A stretch of 64,000 nt of DNA. Source: Arthrobacter sp. StoSoilB20. Its GTDB lineage: Bacteria > Actinomycetota > Actinomycetes > Actinomycetales > Micrococcaceae. Each line of letters opens with the position of its first letter. The first letter of the stretch is position 1. The DNA lies in contig NZ_AP024651.1 of assembly GCF_019977295.1 (NCBI RefSeq), positions 2,542,001 through 2,606,000 on the forward strand, given 5' to 3'. Of the stretch, positions 54,987-63,227 are shown piece after piece. Both the position numbers and the translations under genes were made by a program. The notes under the pieces were generated by a model. That model was not told the origin of the DNA. It made no database searches and saw nothing but the letters and a program-made list of their open reading frames with translations.

Positions 54987-55727
54987 GTGGCGAATCAACT
55001 TGGTCTTAACATCGACCGCTCCTCCCCCGTGCCCCTTTATCACCAGGTGGTCCAGGGCATCGAGGCAGCCATCCACAGCGGTGTCCTGGAGCCCGGGAGC
55101 CGGCTGGACAACGAGATCGACCTCGCGGCGCAGCTGAACCTGTCCCGGCCAACCATGCGCAAAGCCATGGACGAGTTGGTCAGATCCGGCCTGCTGGTCC
55201 GTAAACGTGGCGTGGGGACCCAAGTGGTTTCCAGCCAGGTACGCCGGCCGCTGGAACTGTCCAGCTTGTTCGATGACCTCACCAACAACGGCAAGAAGCC
55301 CACCACGGAAGTTCTAAGCTTCTCCCACATGGAGGCAGACGCTCCCACTTTGGCCACGCTGCAACTTCCGGCGGGTTCAAAGGTCTACCACTTCACCCGC
55401 CTGCGCAAAGTGGGCGGAAAGCCCCTGGCGTTGATGGAGAACTGGGTGCGGGATGACATTGCCGCCATGGATGAAGCCATGTTGGCCAGCGAAGGCCTTT
55501 ACGCGATTCTCCGAAGGGGCGGCGTGAACTTCCGCTTGGCCACGCAGCGAATTGGCGCGATGATCGCCAATGACTACCAGGCACCCCTCCTGGATACGGA
55601 CGTCAACTCCGCCCTGGTGACCATGGAACGTACGGCAGTGGATGACACGGGGCGGCGCGTGGAGACGGGCCATCACGTCTACCGCGCCGACTCCTACAGC
55701 TTTGAAATGACCCTCGTACAGCGCTAA
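54987..55727 (+). CDS. GntR family (UTRA-type) transcriptional regulator, likely of inositol genes
   Basis: A 246-residue regulator. The N-terminal winged helix of GntR type has PVPLYHQVVQGIEAAIHSGV, EPGSRLDNEIDLAAQLNLSR and MRKAMDELVRSGLLVRKRG. It is followed by a UTRA ligand domain (about residues 90-240, ending HVYRADSYSFEMTLVQR). It is placed directly upstream of iolB (20-base gap), which suggests it controls inositol catabolism as IolR does in Corynebacterium. The GTG at 54987 has GGGGAA at 7 bases. The ligand and target are inferred. Confidence 0.85.
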   Translation: MANQLGLNIDRSSPVPLYHQVVQGIEAAIHSGVLEPGSRLDNEIDLAAQLNLSRPTMRKAMDELVRSGLLVRKRGVGTQVVSSQVRRPLELSSLFDDLTNNGKKPTTEVLSFSHMEADAPTLATLQLPAGSKVYHFTRLRKVGGKPLALMENWVRDDIAAMDEAMLASEGLYAILRRGGVNFRLATQRIGAMIANDYQAPLLDTDVNSALVTMERTAVDDTGRRVETGHHVYRADSYSFEMTLVQR

Positions 55728-55747
55728 CCGCAAAGGACTCCCCTACC

Positions 55748-56641
55748 ATGACCAATTGGGTCTACCCCCTGGGCACTGCAGCCCAGGGCAACTGGGACAT
55801 TTCCCTTGGAACATCGGATTCCACAACAACAGTGGACGGCTGGGCGCATACAGGACTGAAGGTCGCCACACTGGCCGCGGGCTCCGCCGTCGAGCTTCCA
55901 GCTGCCAATGAAGAGCGGATTGTGGTCCCCCTCAACGGATCCTTCACTGTGACCGTGGACGGCGTCGACCACGCCCTCGCAGGACGGCCCTCCGTCTTCA
56001 GCGGCCCCAGTGACGTCCTGTATTCGGGCACCGGCAAGGCCGTTTCCATTACAACGGTCGACGGCGGCCGGGTTGCCGTGGCGACTGCGCCGGCACAGGC
56101 CTCGTACCCCACACGGCTTATTGCCGCCGCCGAGACACCGGTCGAATTGCGTGGGGCCGGCAACTGCTCACGGCAGGTCCACAATTTCGGCACGCCTGCG
56201 GCACTGGAAGCGGACCGTTTCATTGTCTGCGAGGTCATTACCCCCGCTGGAAACTGGTCCTCCTATCCCCCGCACAAGCACGATGAAGAAAAGGATGGCG
56301 AAACCCACCTCGAGGAAATCTATTACTTCGAGACGCAGGTTGCCGCCGGCTCCGGGGCACCTTCGGATGCCGACGCCATTGGCTACCAGCGGGTCTACGC
56401 CTCTGACGACCGTCCCATTGACGTCGCGGCGGAGGTCCGCACCGGTGATGTGGTCCTGGTCCCCTATGGCTGGCATGGCCCCGCCATGGCCGCCCCGGGC
56501 TATGACCTGTACTACCTCAACGTGATGGCCGGGCCGGGCCCTGTCCGCGAGTGGCTCATCAGCGATGACCCGCACCATGGCTGGGTACGGCAGAGCTGGG
56601 ATGGCCAGGACATCGACCCGCGCCTGCCGTTCGGCGTCTGA
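55748..56641 (+). CDS. iolB: 5-deoxy-glucuronate isomerase (IolB)
   Basis: A 297-residue cupin-fold enzyme. It begins TNWVYPLGTAAQGNWDISLG and contains the metal-binding set SYPPHKHDEEKDGETHLEEI (His, His, Glu, and a later His in LVPYGWHGPAMAAPGYD), typical of IolB. It isomerises 5-deoxy-glucuronate to 5-dehydro-2-deoxygluconate in myo-inositol breakdown. No iolC, iolD or iolE is in the window, so the rest of the pathway must be elsewhere. The gene is cotranscribed with the GntR gene and followed by a bidirectional terminator. Confidence 0.95.
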   Translation: MTNWVYPLGTAAQGNWDISLGTSDSTTTVDGWAHTGLKVATLAAGSAVELPAANEERIVVPLNGSFTVTVDGVDHALAGRPSVFSGPSDVLYSGTGKAVSITTVDGGRVAVATAPAQASYPTRLIAAAETPVELRGAGNCSRQVHNFGTPAALEADRFIVCEVITPAGNWSSYPPHKHDEEKDGETHLEEIYYFETQVAAGSGAPSDADAIGYQRVYASDDRPIDVAAEVRTGDVVLVPYGWHGPAMAAPGYDLYYLNVMAGPGPVREWLISDDPHHGWVRQSWDGQDIDPRLPFGV

Positions 56642-56662
56642 TCCGGCCCGGTCCCGCCCTGC

Positions 56663-56718
56663 AAAAAAGAGAAGCCTCCACCTGAATCCCTTAGATTCAG
56701 GCGGAGGCTCTTCTCTTT
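56663..56718. terminator. Bidirectional terminator between iolB and the dehydrogenase operon
   Basis: A long hairpin (main arms CCTCC-A-CCTGAATC and GATTCAGG-C-GGAGG, extended by AGAGAAG/CTTCTCT) with a 5-base loop, flanked by A-run and T-rich ends on both sides. It can stop transcription from both convergent units. Confidence 0.85.
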
Positions 56719-56720
56719 GG

Positions 56721-57755
56721 TCAGAGCTTGACTGCCAGCGCCACTCTGACCGGCGCTCCCGTCACCAGCGATTCCTGCGCTGCATCCGCTACCCGCGATG
56801 CCGCTACAGCGTCTTCGGGTGTGCAGGGATTCTCCCGCTCCCCCAGTATCAACTCAACGAACGCCGCCATTTCGGAGTGGTACGCCGCCTCAAAACGCTC
56901 GGCGAAGGTCTGGTGCGGGTGCCCATCCGGGAAGGTGATGCCCGGTTCAGCAGAAACCATGGCGGTCTTCGGGTCCAGGCCCACCATGACCGAATTGTTG
57001 GAACCCTGGATCTCCAACCGGACATCGTGCCCAGCCCCGTTGTAACGGCTGGCCGAGACCGTTCCTACAGTGCCGTCGTCGAAAGTTACAACGGCCAGGG
57101 CCGTATCGACATCTCCCACTCCACCAATGGCCGGGTCCCCGTTGTTCGAGCCCTTGGAATACACCTCAACGATTTCCCTCCCCGTCAGCCACCGGAGGAT
57201 GTCAAAGTCATGGACCGAGCAATCACGGAACAAGCCGCCGGATGAGGCGAGGAATTCCACCGGCGGCGGCGTCATATCGCACGTGACGGCACGCAGGGAA
57301 TGTATCCAACCAAGCTCGCCGGCCTGATAAGCCCGTCGTGCTTCGAGGTAGCCTGCATCGAAGCGACGCTGATGACCGATCTGCACCACGCCGTTATTGG
57401 CCCTGATGTACTCGAGCACCGGCAACGCGTCACCAACGTTCATGGCCACCGGCTTCTCGCAGAAGACCGGAATCCCGGCGTCCACACCAACCCGAATGAG
57501 CTCGGGGTGGGTGCCCGTTCCGGTGGCTATGACCAAGCCGTCCACCCCGGAGCCGACCAGTTCCGCCACCGACTCCACGAACTCTGCCCCAAGTTCCTCC
57601 GCGACCGTCCTCGCATGGTCAGCGGCGACGTCAGTGAGGCGTAGCCGTACGTTTACTCCCCGGCGATGCAGTTCCGGATTCAAAGCGGTGATGTTCTTCG
57701 CATGCATGACGCCAATGCGCCCCACGCCGACCAAGCCGAGTGTGATGTCTTTCAT
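56721..57755 (-). CDS. Gfo/Idh/MocA family dehydrogenase, inositol 2-dehydrogenase-like
   Basis: A 344-residue NAD(P)-dependent oxidoreductase: ITLGLVGVGRIGVMHAKNIT (Rossmann loop), PVFCEKPVAM (the Lys of the EKP motif), GHQRRFDAGYLEAR, and FRDCSVHDFDILRWLTG with the Asp and His of the IolG-type active site. Oxidation of myo-inositol or an isomer to a keto-inositol is the most likely reaction. It is the last of six minus-strand genes starting at the ABC binding protein, 50 bases after the preceding dehydrogenase. Confidence 0.85.
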   Translation of the reverse strand: MKDITLGLVGVGRIGVMHAKNITALNPELHRRGVNVRLRLTDVAADHARTVAEELGAEFVESVAELVGSGVDGLVIATGTGTHPELIRVGVDAGIPVFCEKPVAMNVGDALPVLEYIRANNGVVQIGHQRRFDAGYLEARRAYQAGELGWIHSLRAVTCDMTPPPVEFLASSGGLFRDCSVHDFDILRWLTGREIVEVYSKGSNNGDPAIGGVGDVDTALAVVTFDDGTVGTVSASRYNGAGHDVRLEIQGSNNSVMVGLDPKTAMVSAEPGITFPDGHPHQTFAERFEAAYHSEMAAFVELILGERENPCTPEDAVAASRVADAAQESLVTGAPVRVALAVKL

Positions 57756-57805
57756 GATGTTCCTTCCGGAGAAAATTATGGGTGGTGGCTCGGGGTGGCC
57801 GTGGC

Positions 57806-58843
57806 TTACTGATCGTGATCGCCCGGGAACACAATCCCCAGCTGGCGCCGGATTTCGTCCGCGACGTCGAGAGTTCGGATGGATGCTTCCAGCGTTCTTT
57901 GGCTCGCTTGGAAGTCGCCACTGGAAATGGAGCGCGCTACCGCTGCCGCCTCATAGTGCAGGCCTTCGAAATGGCCGGCCGATGCTTCGTCATAGCGGAG
58001 CTTGGACCCGTCAGGGAATCTGACTTCGAATGCGCCCGGCATGTTGAACGGGCCTTCGATCACCAGGGTGGCTTCGGTACCAACGATCGTTGCGGTTGTC
58101 GGGGTGAAGTTGTGCAGGTGGGTGTTCACGGTCGCCTGTGCACCGCCGTCGAACGTCATGATGGCCGACAACTGGGCGTTTACGCCTGTCCTGTGGGGCT
58201 GACCGAGGGCGTGCAACTCCCGCGGACTCCCCAGCACCTCTGTGACGAGGGCCAGCGGGTATGTGCCGAGATCAAGCAGGGGCCCTCCGGCCAGTTCGGG
58301 ACGGAAGATGCGATGGGAGGGGTCAAAGTGCTCGCCATATTCGGCAACAACAGTGGTGATGGTTCCCAGCATGCCGGCTTGCAGGATTTGCCGGATCACA
58401 TCAAACTTCGGCAGGAAAAAGGTCCACATGGCCTCGGCAGCGAATACCCCCGCTGACTCTGCCTTCAGGGCAATGTCCCGTGCCTGGCTGGCATTGAGGC
58501 CCAAAGGTTTCTCGATCAGGACATGCTTTCCGGCGTCGATTGCCAGCAGGGCGGAAGCGTGATGGGCGGTGTGTGGTGTGCAGACATACACAATGTCCAC
58601 CTCCGGTGCTGCAACAAGGTCCTGATAGTTGCCGTATGCAGCAGGAAGGTTGAACTTCTCCGCGAACGCTTTGGACCGCTTCAGCGAACGGGACCCGACG
58701 GCGGTGATCACCTGCCCGGTATGCGCCTGGACCGATTGGGCGAACCGTTCAGCTATCCACCCCGGCCCCATAATTCCCCAGCGAAGCGCCGGCGCATCTT
58801 TGGGGTCCGGAACACGGGACAGCGGAAGTGAAGCCGTGGTCAT
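57806..58843 (-). CDS. Gfo/Idh/MocA family oxidoreductase
   Basis: A 345-residue protein: LRWGIMGPGWIAERFAQSVQ (Rossmann loop), GKHVLIEKPLGLNASQARDI (EKP Lys), AEAMWTFFLPKFDVIRQIL, and GPLLDLGTYPLALVTEVLGS. This pattern is closer to the dihydrodiol dehydrogenase-like branch than to IolG. The ATG at 58843 overlaps the previous stop (ATGA); the frame extends upstream inside that gene. The substrate is unknown; the operon suggests a polyol or inositol derivative. Confidence 0.85.
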   Translation of the reverse strand: MTTASLPLSRVPDPKDAPALRWGIMGPGWIAERFAQSVQAHTGQVITAVGSRSLKRSKAFAEKFNLPAAYGNYQDLVAAPEVDIVYVCTPHTAHHASALLAIDAGKHVLIEKPLGLNASQARDIALKAESAGVFAAEAMWTFFLPKFDVIRQILQAGMLGTITTVVAEYGEHFDPSHRIFRPELAGGPLLDLGTYPLALVTEVLGSPRELHALGQPHRTGVNAQLSAIMTFDGGAQATVNTHLHNFTPTTATIVGTEATLVIEGPFNMPGAFEVRFPDGSKLRYDEASAGHFEGLHYEAAAVARSISSGDFQASQRTLEASIRTLDVADEIRRQLGIVFPGDHDQ

Positions 58844-59838
58844 GAGTAGCTGACTTTGGTCGACGCGCCATTGCTGTGGAGGGACTGGATCATGGCTTGG
58901 GCAACAAGGGCCGCATTCAGTCCGTCCTGCGCTCCGGCGAGGGGCGGCTGTTCTCCACGGGCCAAGGCTGAGATCCATGCCTGCAACTGGAGGCGGTAGG
59001 CATCGGCAAAGCGGGGGCGCCAGTCAGGGGGGATGATCTGTTGCCTGGTCCCGTCCTGTTCGATGCTGAGAAGGGTGTGCTCCTGCAAACTGGTCGTCCC
59101 CAGCTCGGAGACCACCTCACAGCGCGTGGTGTAGCCGTACCGGGCGTTGAGGTAGAGCTCCAGCGTAGTGAGTGTTCCGTCCGCGGCCCGGAGTGTCATG
59201 AACGATGGGTCCTGCAAGCCGTCTCCACCATTTCGGGTGCTCTTGCCTGCCTGCCACGACACCTCGGTAACCGGGGACCCCAAAAGCCATGGAATGATAT
59301 CCAGCTCATGAATTGCCGAATTGGTGATGGCTGACTCCGAGGTGGCGCCCGGAGCCGCCGCAGCATTCCGGCTGACGCAATGGACCATCAGGGGCTCCCC
59401 TTGGGACCTTGTTTCCACAGCACTTCGGAGAGCCACGTAGCCAGGATCAAAGCGGCGCATGAAGCCCAGGGACAGGAGTGAGGTACCTGTGGCGGCAACC
59501 ATGTCGGCGTCGGCAGCCACCACTTCCAGGCTTTCCAGAAGCGTGGGTGCCAGCGGCTTTTCACACAGCACCGGCGTCATCGCCTCGAAGCATTCCAGGA
59601 CCAAACCGGCGTGCGTGGAATCATGTGAGGCAACAACGACGGCGTCCACCTCACTGGAGTTGATCAGTTCCGACGGGTCCGTCGTGATGCGTGCTGAGGC
59701 GGGGGAAGCTGCAGCCGCGCGACCGGCGTCGAGGTCTGCAACAAAAGTGACTTCGGCTCCGCCGATGGTGGTTGAGAGGTTTCTGATGTGGTCAGCACCC
59801 ATGATTCCAGCGCCAATGACGCCTACCCGGATTGGCAT
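58840..59838 (-). CDS. Gfo/Idh/MocA family oxidoreductase
   Basis: A 332-residue protein: IRVGVIGAGIMGADHIRNLS (Rossmann loop), PVLCEKPLAPTLLESLEVV (EKP Lys), LSLGFMRRFDPGYVALR, and ITNSAIHELDIIPWLLGSPV with the Glu/Asp and His of the active site, as in inositol dehydrogenases (IolG/IolX-type). I start at the ATG at 59838, preceded by GAAGGGAA. It is the first dehydrogenase after the transporter genes and is translationally coupled to the next one. Confidence 0.87.
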   Translation of the reverse strand: MPIRVGVIGAGIMGADHIRNLSTTIGGAEVTFVADLDAGRAAAASPASARITTDPSELINSSEVDAVVVASHDSTHAGLVLECFEAMTPVLCEKPLAPTLLESLEVVAADADMVAATGTSLLSLGFMRRFDPGYVALRSAVETRSQGEPLMVHCVSRNAAAAPGATSESAITNSAIHELDIIPWLLGSPVTEVSWQAGKSTRNGGDGLQDPSFMTLRAADGTLTTLELYLNARYGYTTRCEVVSELGTTSLQEHTLLSIEQDGTRQQIIPPDWRPRFADAYRLQLQAWISALARGEQPPLAGAQDGLNAALVAQAMIQSLHSNGASTKVSYS

Positions 59839-59938
59839 GGTGTTCCCTTCTGATGGTGGGAGTAGTGGGTACAGGTGATGCGCACAGCAGCGCGGGGTGT
59901 TCCGCACCAGCTCCGGAACACCCCGCCGCCTGCCGGCA

Positions 59939-60865
59939 TTACCCGTGTTTCGGGCCGCCGGAACTTACTGTGACATCGACGTCGGCCACCTCTGCCTTGA
60001 CTGCCTTGACCACATCCCCGTGCCCGCCCAGCTGCTCCAGCTCGTGGGCGAGTTCGGCAAGCTCCGCGCCACCGGCCATCTGGGCGGTGAGCTCGTCCAG
60101 GGTGATGTCCTTCTTGTCGTAGTAGCCAATGGACTTGCCGCGTTTGAGCAGTAGAAAGCGGTCTCCCACCGGGAAAGCATGGTGCGGGTTGTGGGTAATG
60201 AAGATGACGCCGAGGCCGCGGTCGCGGGCCTGGAGGATGTAGCGCAACACCACGCCCGACTGCTTGACGCCCAATGCTGCGGTGGGTTCGTCCAGAATGA
60301 GGACTTTTGCACCGAAGTACACGGCCCGGGCGATGGCGACACATTGGCGTTCGCCGCCGGAGAGCTGCCCGATGGGTTGCTCCACGTCACGCAGGTCAAT
60401 ACCCATCTCGGCCAGTTCCTTGAGCGTGATGGCTTTCATTTGCTCGACGTCCATGGACTTGAACGGCCCGAAGCCTTTAGTGAGCTCTGATCCGAGGAAG
60501 AAATTGCGCCAGATCGGCATCAGCGGTACCACTGCAAGGTCTTGGTAGACAGTGGCGATGCCTGCGTCCAAGGCATCACGGGGGGAACTGAACTTCCGTT
60601 CCTCGCCCATGATGTTCAGGACGCCCTCGTCGTGCTGGTGGAGTCCGGCGATGATTTTGATCAGTGTGGACTTGCCTGCACCGTTATCGCCCAACACACA
60701 GGTCACGCGGCCGTTGTCCACGGCCATGGTTACTTCACTGAGCGCGATGATGTTGCCGTAGTGCTTGCCCACCCCATCCAAGGACAGGAGGTGGACGGGT
60801 GTGTGGGTGAGTGGATCACGCTCATTTTGCAGCAGCGTTTCCTGGTCGATTGCTTTGGCATTCAT
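59939..60865 (-). CDS. Sugar/inositol ABC transporter ATP-binding protein (single-domain)
   Basis: A 308-residue ATPase with one nucleotide-binding domain: Walker [18 protein letters not shown]-loop in [11 protein letters not shown], signature [14 protein letters not shown], Walker [13 protein letters not shown] and the switch His in [13 protein letters not shown]. Sugar importers of this CUT2 type usually have a two-domain ATPase of about 500 residues; the single domain resembles the FrcA fructose-type subgroup. It works with the permease and binding protein upstream to import a sugar or polyol, here probably inositol. Confidence 0.9.
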   Translation of the reverse strand: MNAKAIDQETLLQNERDPLTHTPVHLLSLDGVGKHYGNIIALSEVTMAVDNGRVTCVLGDNGAGKSTLIKIIAGLHQHDEGVLNIMGEERKFSSPRDALDAGIATVYQDLAVVPLMPIWRNFFLGSELTKGFGPFKSMDVEQMKAITLKELAEMGIDLRDVEQPIGQLSGGERQCVAIARAVYFGAKVLILDEPTAALGVKQSGVVLRYILQARDRGLGVIFITHNPHHAFPVGDRFLLLKRGKSIGYYDKKDITLDELTAQMAGGAELAELAHELEQLGGHGDVVKAVKAEVADVDVTVSSGGPKHG

Positions 60866-60878
60866 TTCCGTGTGCCCC

Positions 60879-61928
60879 TTACTTCAATTCAGCGCGGCGT
60901 TTGACGATGAGGTTGACGATCGTGGCGAGAAGCAGCATCAGGCCCAGAAAGAACTTGAACCAGTCCGGGTTCCACTGCGCATACACGATGCCCTTGTTGG
61001 CCATGCCGAAGATAAACGCGCCGATAGCGCCGCCCACGGCCGAGCCGTAGCCACCGGTCAGGAGGCAACCGCCGATGACTGCGGCGATGATGTAAAGGAA
61101 CTCGTTGCCCACACCTTCGCCGGACTGTACTGAGTCAAAGGCGAAGAGGTTGTGCATGCCCAGGATCCAGCCACAGAAGCCAACGCCCATGAAGAGTCCG
61201 ATCTTCGTGGCCTTGACCGGAACACCTACCGCACGGGCAGCATTTGCATCTCCACCGACGGCAAAGATCCAGTTACCTACGCGCGTCCGCATGAGAACCC
61301 AGGTGGCGACAGCGACGAGGGCAACCCACATGAAGACGGTGATCTTGACTTCGACTCCACCAAGGTTGACGGAGGAGGCAAAGACAGCTTGAGCTGAGGA
61401 AAAGCCATCCATGTCTGAGATAGAGGGCGATGAAACTCCACCGCCGATCATCCTTGTCAGCCCCAGGTTCAGGCCGGTCAGCATCAGGAACGTGGCCAAG
61501 GTGACGATGAAGCTTGGAAGTTTGGTCTTCATCAGGATCCAGCCGTTGATGAAGCCGATGGCCAGCGACACCACCAAGGCCAGGCCCACACCGACCCAGA
61601 CGTTGGTACTGAAGTACCAACTGAACATGGATGCCGTGAGGGCTGAGCTAATGACCGCAACACCGGTGGAAAGGTCGAATTCTCCGCCAATCATCAGCAG
61701 GGAAACACCTACAGCCATGATTCCAATGGTGGAGCTTCCATAGAGGACTGTGGCAAATGATGCGGGTTGCAGGAATGTGGGCGAAACCAATGCAAAGAAG
61801 ATGAAGAGGACTATTGCCCCCACAAGGGCGCCCACTTCCGGCCGGCCCAACAGCTTTTGAAGTGGATTGCGCCTGCCGATACGTTCATCACGAAGGGGAA
61901 GGGGGGTTTTGGATAAGGTCTGTGTCAT
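60879..61928 (-). CDS. Sugar/inositol ABC transporter permease (CUT2/BPD type 2)
   Basis: A 349-residue permease with eight to ten membrane segments: [40 protein letters not shown], and the cytoplasmic coupling segment [20 protein letters not shown] with the EAA-like GxNxxAA pattern. It is of the RbsC/XylH/FrcC class. It forms the membrane pore of the importer. It lies 13 bases before the ATPase gene and follows the binding protein gene. Confidence 0.93.
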   Translation of the reverse strand: MTQTLSKTPLPLRDERIGRRNPLQKLLGRPEVGALVGAIVLFIFFALVSPTFLQPASFATVLYGSSTIGIMAVGVSLLMIGGEFDLSTGVAVISSALTASMFSWYFSTNVWVGVGLALVVSLAIGFINGWILMKTKLPSFIVTLATFLMLTGLNLGLTRMIGGGVSSPSISDMDGFSSAQAVFASSVNLGGVEVKITVFMWVALVAVATWVLMRTRVGNWIFAVGGDANAARAVGVPVKATKIGLFMGVGFCGWILGMHNLFAFDSVQSGEGVGNEFLYIIAAVIGGCLLTGGYGSAVGGAIGAFIFGMANKGIVYAQWNPDWFKFFLGLMLLLATIVNLIVKRRAELK

Positions 61929-61989
61929 GGCTTTCTCCTGCTAGGGCAGGTCCCCGGACGAAAGCCCGGGAACCTGCTTGGGGGAATCC

Positions 61990-62991
61990 TTAGCGGATAC
62001 CTTCCTTGGCGAACTTGAGGACGTCGGGGGCCGAGGACTGATCGATGATCGAGGGACCCGTCAGAACAGGAAGGCCGCCGCCAACATGGAATCCGCCGCG
62101 CTTGACCTGCCACAGCGCGTCAACGGCGCCGTAGCCCTGAAGCCACGGCTGCTGGTCAACGGTGAACGCCACTTTGCCATCGATGATGGCCTGCGCGAGC
62201 TCGCCGTTCATGTCAAATGATGCAACCTTGACTTTGCTTTGCAGGCCGAGCGATTCCACTGCCTTGTTGATGGTCAGGGTAAAGGGTGCACCCAGGCCGA
62301 TGATGGCGTCTGCGTCCGGTGTTGCCTGAAGCTTGGCCGTTACTGTGGAGGAAACCTGGGTCATGTCCGTGCCCTGCACGAAGAGGTTTTCGGTGCCCGG
62401 GACTTTCGACTTGACGCCTGCGCACCGTGAATCAAGAGCGACGTTGCCTTGCTCCATAATCACGCAAATTGGATGCTTCACCCCGAGGGAAGTGAGCTTT
62501 TCTCCCACCGCCGCGCCGGCCAGGTTCTCGTCGGAGCCGAAGTGGGTGAAAGCTCCCACCTGCTTCCACACATCTGCACCGGAGTTGAGGCTGACCACGG
62601 GGATACCAGCATCGGCCGCCTTCTTGAGCACATCCTTCAGGGCGTCCGGCTTGGCCAGGGTGACAGCGATACCGGCCACTTTCTGGTCGATGGCCTGCTG
62701 AATCAGTTGGGCCTGCCGCCCGCCTTCGGGATCCGACGTGTAGAGAAGTTCCACATTGTCCTTTGCAGCAGCTTCCTCGGCGCCTTTGCGGAGAATGTCC
62801 CAGAAAGTGTCGCCGGGGGCGGCGTGGGTAATGAGCGCTACTTTGATGCGCTCCGTCGAGGCGACCTGTCCCCCACCGGCACCGCCGCCGGTTGAGTCAG
62901 TTTTGCCGCCCGTGCTCGAACACGCGCTAAGAGCCAGCAGCGGGACTACTGCGGCCACCACGGCCGCTTTACGCCAGGAAAACTTTCCCAC
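61990..62991 (-). CDS. Sugar/inositol ABC transporter substrate-binding lipoprotein
   Basis: A 333-residue periplasmic-binding-protein-1-like lipoprotein. KAAVVAAVVPLLALSAC is a lipobox signal peptide. It has IKVALITHAAPGDTFWDILR, VELLYTSDPEGGRQAQLIQQ, AIDQKVAGIAVTLAKPDALK, and a ligand-contact pattern of the ribose/xylose/inositol cluster. It captures the substrate and delivers it to the permease. The start is GTG at 62991, with AAGGAG at 8 bases. It is the first gene of the six-gene minus-strand operon. Substrate assignment to inositol is inferred from neighbours. Confidence 0.92.
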   Translation of the reverse strand: MGKFSWRKAAVVAAVVPLLALSACSSTGGKTDSTGGGAGGGQVASTERIKVALITHAAPGDTFWDILRKGAEEAAAKDNVELLYTSDPEGGRQAQLIQQAIDQKVAGIAVTLAKPDALKDVLKKAADAGIPVVSLNSGADVWKQVGAFTHFGSDENLAGAAVGEKLTSLGVKHPICVIMEQGNVALDSRCAGVKSKVPGTENLFVQGTDMTQVSSTVTAKLQATPDADAIIGLGAPFTLTINKAVESLGLQSKVKVASFDMNGELAQAIIDGKVAFTVDQQPWLQGYGAVDALWQVKRGGFHVGGGLPVLTGPSIIDQSSAPDVLKFAKEGIR

Positions 62992-63056
62992 GATGAATCT
63001 CCTTTGATTTCAGCTCCGGGCTGCCACCTTGCAGCCACCGGATTGCGCCTACATTG

Positions 63057-63085
63057 ATCATGGTGATCCACGGCACATAAGTCAA
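63057..63085 (-). promoter_or_regulatory. Candidate promoter of the inositol ABC-dehydrogenase operon
   Basis: On the minus strand TTGACT (63085-63080) is followed 17 bases later by CATGAT (63062-63057), a weak -10. A leader of about 60 bases would precede the GTG at 62991. Confidence 0.4.
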
Positions 63086-63090
63086 TAGTT

Positions 63091-63100
63091 TGTCCTGACA
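63091..63100 (+). promoter_or_regulatory. IolR-like operator decamer
   Basis: TGTCCTGACA fits at all ten positions the consensus KGWCHTRACA, which I recall for Corynebacterium glutamicum IolR, a GntR regulator of inositol genes. It lies directly upstream of the -35 of the ABC operon. A partly symmetric TTACAT/ATGTCA element overlaps it. Related decamers occur upstream of the local gntR gene. Confidence 0.5.
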
Positions 63101-63158
63101 TTAGGATGTAATCACGTAATATCCAGTTACTCCATTGAATAGTGGCCTCGTTCGACAA

Positions 63159-63196
63159 AAAGGGCAGCACCGCTGATCCCAGCGGTGCTGCCCTTT
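63159..63196. terminator. Terminator after the MFS transporter gene
   Basis: A perfect 17-bp inverted repeat (arm AAAGGGCAGCACCGCTG at 63159-63175, complement at 63180-63196) with a 4-base loop; A and T runs flank it. It ends the minus-strand transporter transcript and lies upstream of the ABC operon promoter. Confidence 0.9.
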
Positions 63197-63227
63197 CGTG
63201 GCTTGTTTGAAGACTTGGTTGTTGTGC

